Positions 32,967 through 36,041 of a stretch of 36,041 nucleotides of DNA are shown here, piece after piece. Source of the stretch: Caldimicrobium sp. (lineage in GTDB: Bacteria; Desulfobacterota; Thermodesulfobacteria; Thermodesulfobacteriales; Thermodesulfobacteriaceae); contig JANXDB010000014.1 in the NCBI GenBank assembly GCA_025060015.1, forward strand, positions 1 to 36,041, given 5' to 3'. Positions within the stretch are counted from its first letter, which is position 1, and every line of letters starts with the position of its first letter. The notes below the pieces were generated by a model that was not told the origin of the DNA, did no database searches, and saw nothing but the letters and a program-made list of their open reading frames with translations. Position numbers and translations under genes: made by a program.

Positions 32967-35553
32967 ATTTTGAAAGAACCTCTTCTAACTTCTTTTTTAT
33001 CAGATCTATTGATGTTGTTTTGGTGAAACTTCCTTGAGCCAGTTCAGCCTTTCCTCCACCCTTTAGTTCTAGTTCTTGTGATAGTTTTTTAAAGATCTCA
33101 CTTGCTGAAATCCTTTTTGCCAGATCTTTGGTTACCATACAGACAGCTAAGCTATCTCTCTCTCTTTCGCCGATAAGAAATAGGACGCCAGATTTGATTT
33201 TATTTTTGTAATAATCACCCCATTCCCTTAAATCCTCCATTTTGTCTGTTTGAAAAGAAGTGACTAAAAGTTTTACACCATCAACATCCTTTATATCGGT
33301 TAATCTGCTTTCTAACTCTGCCTTTATGTCTCTACTTTTGAGGGCTTTAATTTCTGTTTTTAGTCTGTTTAACTCCTCAGTTAGTTCCTTGATTTTTCTC
33401 AGGACCTCTTTAGGATTTGTCTTTAAGGTTAATGAGATTTCTTGAATTAGGTTTTCTGTGTTTAAAAGATATTGATAACTCTTTTCTCCACAAAGGGCTT
33501 CTATTCTTCTAACGCCACTTGCAACACTTGATTCAGATATTATCTTAAAAAGACCGATTTCTCCTGTAGCTTTTACATGGGTGCCTCCGCATAATTCCAT
33601 CGAAATTTTATCAATTTTTATCACTCTTACAATGTCACCATATTTTTCTTCAAAAAAAGCCAAAGCCCCAAGCTCTTCAGCTTCCTCTTTTTTGAGCCAC
33701 TTTATCTCTAGGGGATAATTTGCTAATACCCAGAGGTTAACCAGTCTTTCGATCTTTTGCAATTCTTCAAAAGAGAGAGCTTGAAAATGGGTAAAATCAA
33801 AACGAAGCCTGTTTTCCTCTACAAGGGAGCCAGCCTGTCTCACATGGGTGCCTAAGACCTTTCGCAAAGCAGCATGCAACAGATGTGTTCCGCTGTGATG
33901 CCTAGCAATATGCAGACGCCTTTCTTTGTTGACTTCTAAAGTAACCTCTTCCCCCGGAGACAATTTCCCTTCAAGAAGCCTTATTCTGTGATATATCAAA
34001 TCTCCTACCCTTTGAACATCAATAACTTCAGCCTTTCCGCTTTTACCGTGCACAAATCCAATGTCAGAAACCTGGCCTCCACCCTCAGCATAAAAGGGTG
34101 TAATATCAGTTACAAGATAATCCTCAGAGAGATAGAGGATCTTTCCCTTGCTAACCAGTTCTTCATAGCCTACGAAAAGGGTTTGAACTCCTTCTTGTAC
34201 AAGGGACTTAATTCCTTCAGGAACCTTATCTAGCACCCCTTTCCAACTCTTTCTGCTTTCAGATCTTGCCTTTTCTCTTAAGGTTTCAAAACTTGAAATA
34301 TCAAGCTCAAATCCAAGAGGCAATACATAATCTCTGACCAAATCGTAGGGAAAACCATAGGTATCATAGAGCTTAAAAATCAACTCTCCAGGAACTACTT
34401 TTTTCCCTTCGCTTTGCAGTTTTGCAACCTCTTTTTCTAAAACCTCTGTTCCGAAATTTAAGGTTTCAAGAAATCTCTCCTCTTCTATTTTTAGAACCCT
34501 ACTAATTGTGTCCTGGTTGTTAGAAACCTCAGGATAGATGGATCCATATTCATCAATCAAAGGTGGTAGAAGCTTATATAGAAAGGGGTCCTTTAAGCCT
34601 ATTTGTTTGCCAAAGCGTTCTGCTCTTCTGATTATTCTTCTTAGAACATAACCTCTTCCCTCATTGGAAGGCATAACACCCTCGGCTATCAGGAAAGCGC
34701 TAGCCCTAAGGTGATCTGCAATGACCCGAAAGGCTATCTCAGTATCATGGTTTTCTTTGAAAGATCTCCCAGATAACTCTGCTAAAAGGTTTATGATTCC
34801 TGCAAAGAGGTCGGTATCATAATTGGAGGGGACACCCTGCAAAACTGATGTGATCCTCTCTAAACCCATTCCTGTATCAATACTTGGCTTAGGAAGTGGT
34901 TTCAGATTACCATTTTCGTCTCTCTCGTATTGCATAAATACCAAATTCCATATTTCAAGATACCTATCACAATCACATCCCGGAGCACAATCTGGTCTCT
35001 TACAGGAAAATTGTTCGCCCTGGTCGTAGATTATTTCGGAACAGGGTCCGCAGGGGCCAGTTTCACCCATCGTCCAAAAGTTATCCTTCTCACCAAGCCT
35101 GACAATTCTATCTTCCGTAAAACCAGCAATTTTTTTCCAAAGGTCAATAGCCTCCTCATCCTCTCTAAAGACAGTGACCCAGAGTCTATTCTTCGGTAAG
35201 GAAAAATCCTTTGTAATCAATTCCCAGGCGAAGGCGATTGCCTCAGCTTTAAAGTAATCTCCAAAGGAGAAATTACCTAACATCTCAAAAAAGGTGTGAT
35301 GTCTAGCTGTATATCCAACATTTTCGAGGTCATTGTGTTTACCACCGGCCCTAATACACTTTTGACAGGTGACAGCTCTCTTGTAAGGTCTTGTTTCTTC
35401 ACCGAGAAAGACCCTTTTGAACTGAACCATGCCAGAGTTAGTAAAAAGTAAAGTTGGATCATTGGCTGGAATAAGGGATGAACTTGAAACCACGGTATGA
35501 TCTCTCTGAGCAAAAAATTCAATGAATTTGCTTCTGATATCTCTTCCTTTCAT
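32959..35553 (-). CDS. alaS: Alanine-tRNA ligase
   Basis: AlaRS charges tRNA-Ala and edits misacylated serine and glycine. The 864-residue protein has class II motifs (SSSLIPANDPTLLFTNSGM, RHHTFFEMLGNFSFGDYF), the insert with CKRPDCAPGCDCDR, the editing-domain HIARHHSGTHLLHAAL and ELCGGTHVKATG, and a C-terminal coiled-coil/DHHA1 domain (GGGKAELAQGS). The start MKGRDIRSKFIEFF is used because family similarity begins there and AGGTGA lies just upstream; the frame is open 17 codons further. It overlaps the thioredoxin-fold gene by eight bases. Confidence 0.97.
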   Translation of the reverse strand: MKGRDIRSKFIEFFAQRDHTVVSSSSLIPANDPTLLFTNSGMVQFKRVFLGEETRPYKRAVTCQKCIRAGGKHNDLENVGYTARHHTFFEMLGNFSFGDYFKAEAIAFAWELITKDFSLPKNRLWVTVFREDEEAIDLWKKIAGFTEDRIVRLGEKDNFWTMGETGPCGPCSEIIYDQGEQFSCKRPDCAPGCDCDRYLEIWNLVFMQYERDENGNLKPLPKPSIDTGMGLERITSVLQGVPSNYDTDLFAGIINLLAELSGRSFKENHDTEIAFRVIADHLRASAFLIAEGVMPSNEGRGYVLRRIIRRAERFGKQIGLKDPFLYKLLPPLIDEYGSIYPEVSNNQDTISRVLKIEEERFLETLNFGTEVLEKEVAKLQSEGKKVVPGELIFKLYDTYGFPYDLVRDYVLPLGFELDISSFETLREKARSESRKSWKGVLDKVPEGIKSLVQEGVQTLFVGYEELVSKGKILYLSEDYLVTDITPFYAEGGGQVSDIGFVHGKSGKAEVIDVQRVGDLIYHRIRLLEGKLSPGEEVTLEVNKERRLHIARHHSGTHLLHAALRKVLGTHVRQAGSLVEENRLRFDFTHFQALSFEELQKIERLVNLWVLANYPLEIKWLKKEEAEELGALAFFEEKYGDIVRVIKIDKISMELCGGTHVKATGEIGLFKIISESSVASGVRRIEALCGEKSYQYLLNTENLIQEISLTLKTNPKEVLRKIKELTEELNRLKTEIKALKSRDIKAELESRLTDIKDVDGVKLLVTSFQTDKMEDLREWGDYYKNKIKSGVLFLIGERERDSLAVCMVTKDLAKRISASEIFKKLSQELELKGGGKAELAQGSFTKTTSIDLIKKKLEEVLSKYE

Positions 35554-35590
35554 TCTTTCACCTGTAGCCTGGTTTACTGCTATAAATTTA

Positions 35591-35617
35591 GTTATAATTC
35601 GCAAATTTGCAACTCAA
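35591..35617 (-). promoter_or_regulatory. Possible alaS promoter
   Basis: Minus strand TTGAGT (35617-35612) and TATAAC (35596-35591) are 15 bp apart, a short spacing. The -35 box abuts the end of transposase remnant D. Confidence 0.35.
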
Positions 35618-36041
35618 ATGTATGAGTCCAAAAAGTCCCTCCCACTCCTGCTCGATAAATGACTACTCTTCATAGGCAAATCTACTTGCCACATCCTTCG
35701 CCCCCTCTTCTCCCTCTCAATAAACCTTCCCGTCTTTTCATAATAACTAAAGCTTCTTCACTACCTCTCCTCACACTTACCCCCTTTCTTTCAAATACTT
35801 TATTATCCTTCCAATCGTAGATACTGACACCAAAGCTATATCCCTCTTCCAACAAAATCTATCCACCAAGGGTTTAAGCTTCTTCTTGCGAGGATGTTTT
35901 CTCCTGTAACTCAGGATAAATTCTATTACCTCCTTTCGCCACCTCTTTGAGCATTTCCTTTTTGGTAAATAGTGGCCTCTATGCCAAAAGAGTTCTGAAA
36001 TTCGATGAGCCTTAGTCTAAAGGCGACTTCATTTCTTTGGG
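35618..36041 (-). mobile_element. Decayed transposase remnant, copy D (runs off the window)
   Basis: From the right edge the minus strand has the same helix-turn-helix coding block as copies B and C. It then has a longer middle segment absent from them: EVIEFILSYRRKHPRKKKLK and LVDRFCWKRDIALVSVSTIG, then RIIKYLKERG. That segment resembles the second DNA-binding part of an IS481-like transposase. After that the frame breaks and the shared distal block with GAGCAGGAGTGGGAGGGAC follows. It ends at GGACTCATACAT, 65 bp before alaS. No intact transposase frame exists. Confidence 0.75.

Noticed and set aside
35554-35604. Seventeen-codon extension at the N-terminus of alaS
   Set aside because: Family similarity and a ribosome site both point to the ATG at 35553.

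Overview
The window looks like chromosome from a thermophilic, anaerobic, probably autotrophic bacterium of the Thermodesulfobacteria or deltaproteobacterial type. This is inferred from gene content: a CooC-type nickel ATPase, a RACo-type corrinoid-protein activator, an archaeal-type phosphoglycerate mutase homologue, remains of an archaeal-type S-adenosylmethionine synthetase, FolE2 and a RemA/gmk pair. The DNA is AT-rich, genes are packed in tight, often overlapping operons, and none of the three tRNA genes encodes its CCA tail.

Layout. 1-2000: the tail of an Rpn-type nuclease gene, a decayed transposase copy, tRNA-Lys and tRNA-Glu, and a broken archaeal-type SAM synthetase gene. 2033-3536: queC, a YkgJ-like protein and a PerR-type Fur regulator. 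3973-7873: tRNA-Met followed by nif3, a CdsZ-like zinc ribbon protein, a Sua5/YrdC enzyme, cooC and folE2. On the minus strand from 16542 down to 8118 lies a nine-gene run: argH, a tandem USP protein, yacG, a thioredoxin reductase-like enzyme, alr, tatB, tatC, an ApgM/homoserine kinase-type enzyme and nadB. A small zinc ribbon gene with its own promoter follows. 16589-18222: a degraded Rpn gene between two decayed transposase copies. 18358-19952: a DUF151 nuclease, a PHP phosphoesterase and an HsdR-N-like protein. 24912 down to 19974: the RACo-like gene, psd, pssA, remA, gmk and rlmB. 25051-25620: a membrane-anchored repeat coiled coil. 25833-30020: a GT2 glycosyltransferase, recG and tyrA. 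31386 down to 29994: nth and lgt. 31437-32637: two divergent orphan genes. 35553 down to 32649: alaS and a thioredoxin-fold gene. A fourth transposase remnant closes the window.

The most notable observation is the small gene after alaS. Its in-frame TGA sits where I recall relatives having a conserved cysteine. The frame stays open for 29 more codons to a TAA that completes the expected fold. A hairpin with a G-first apical loop begins about 25 nt after the TGA. This is a candidate selenoprotein. Other points worth checking are an alanine racemase that seems to start at ATT, a phosphatidylserine decarboxylase with Ser-Ser at the expected Gly-Ser self-cleavage site, and four decayed copies of one transposase that each end 40-70 bp upstream of a co-oriented gene.
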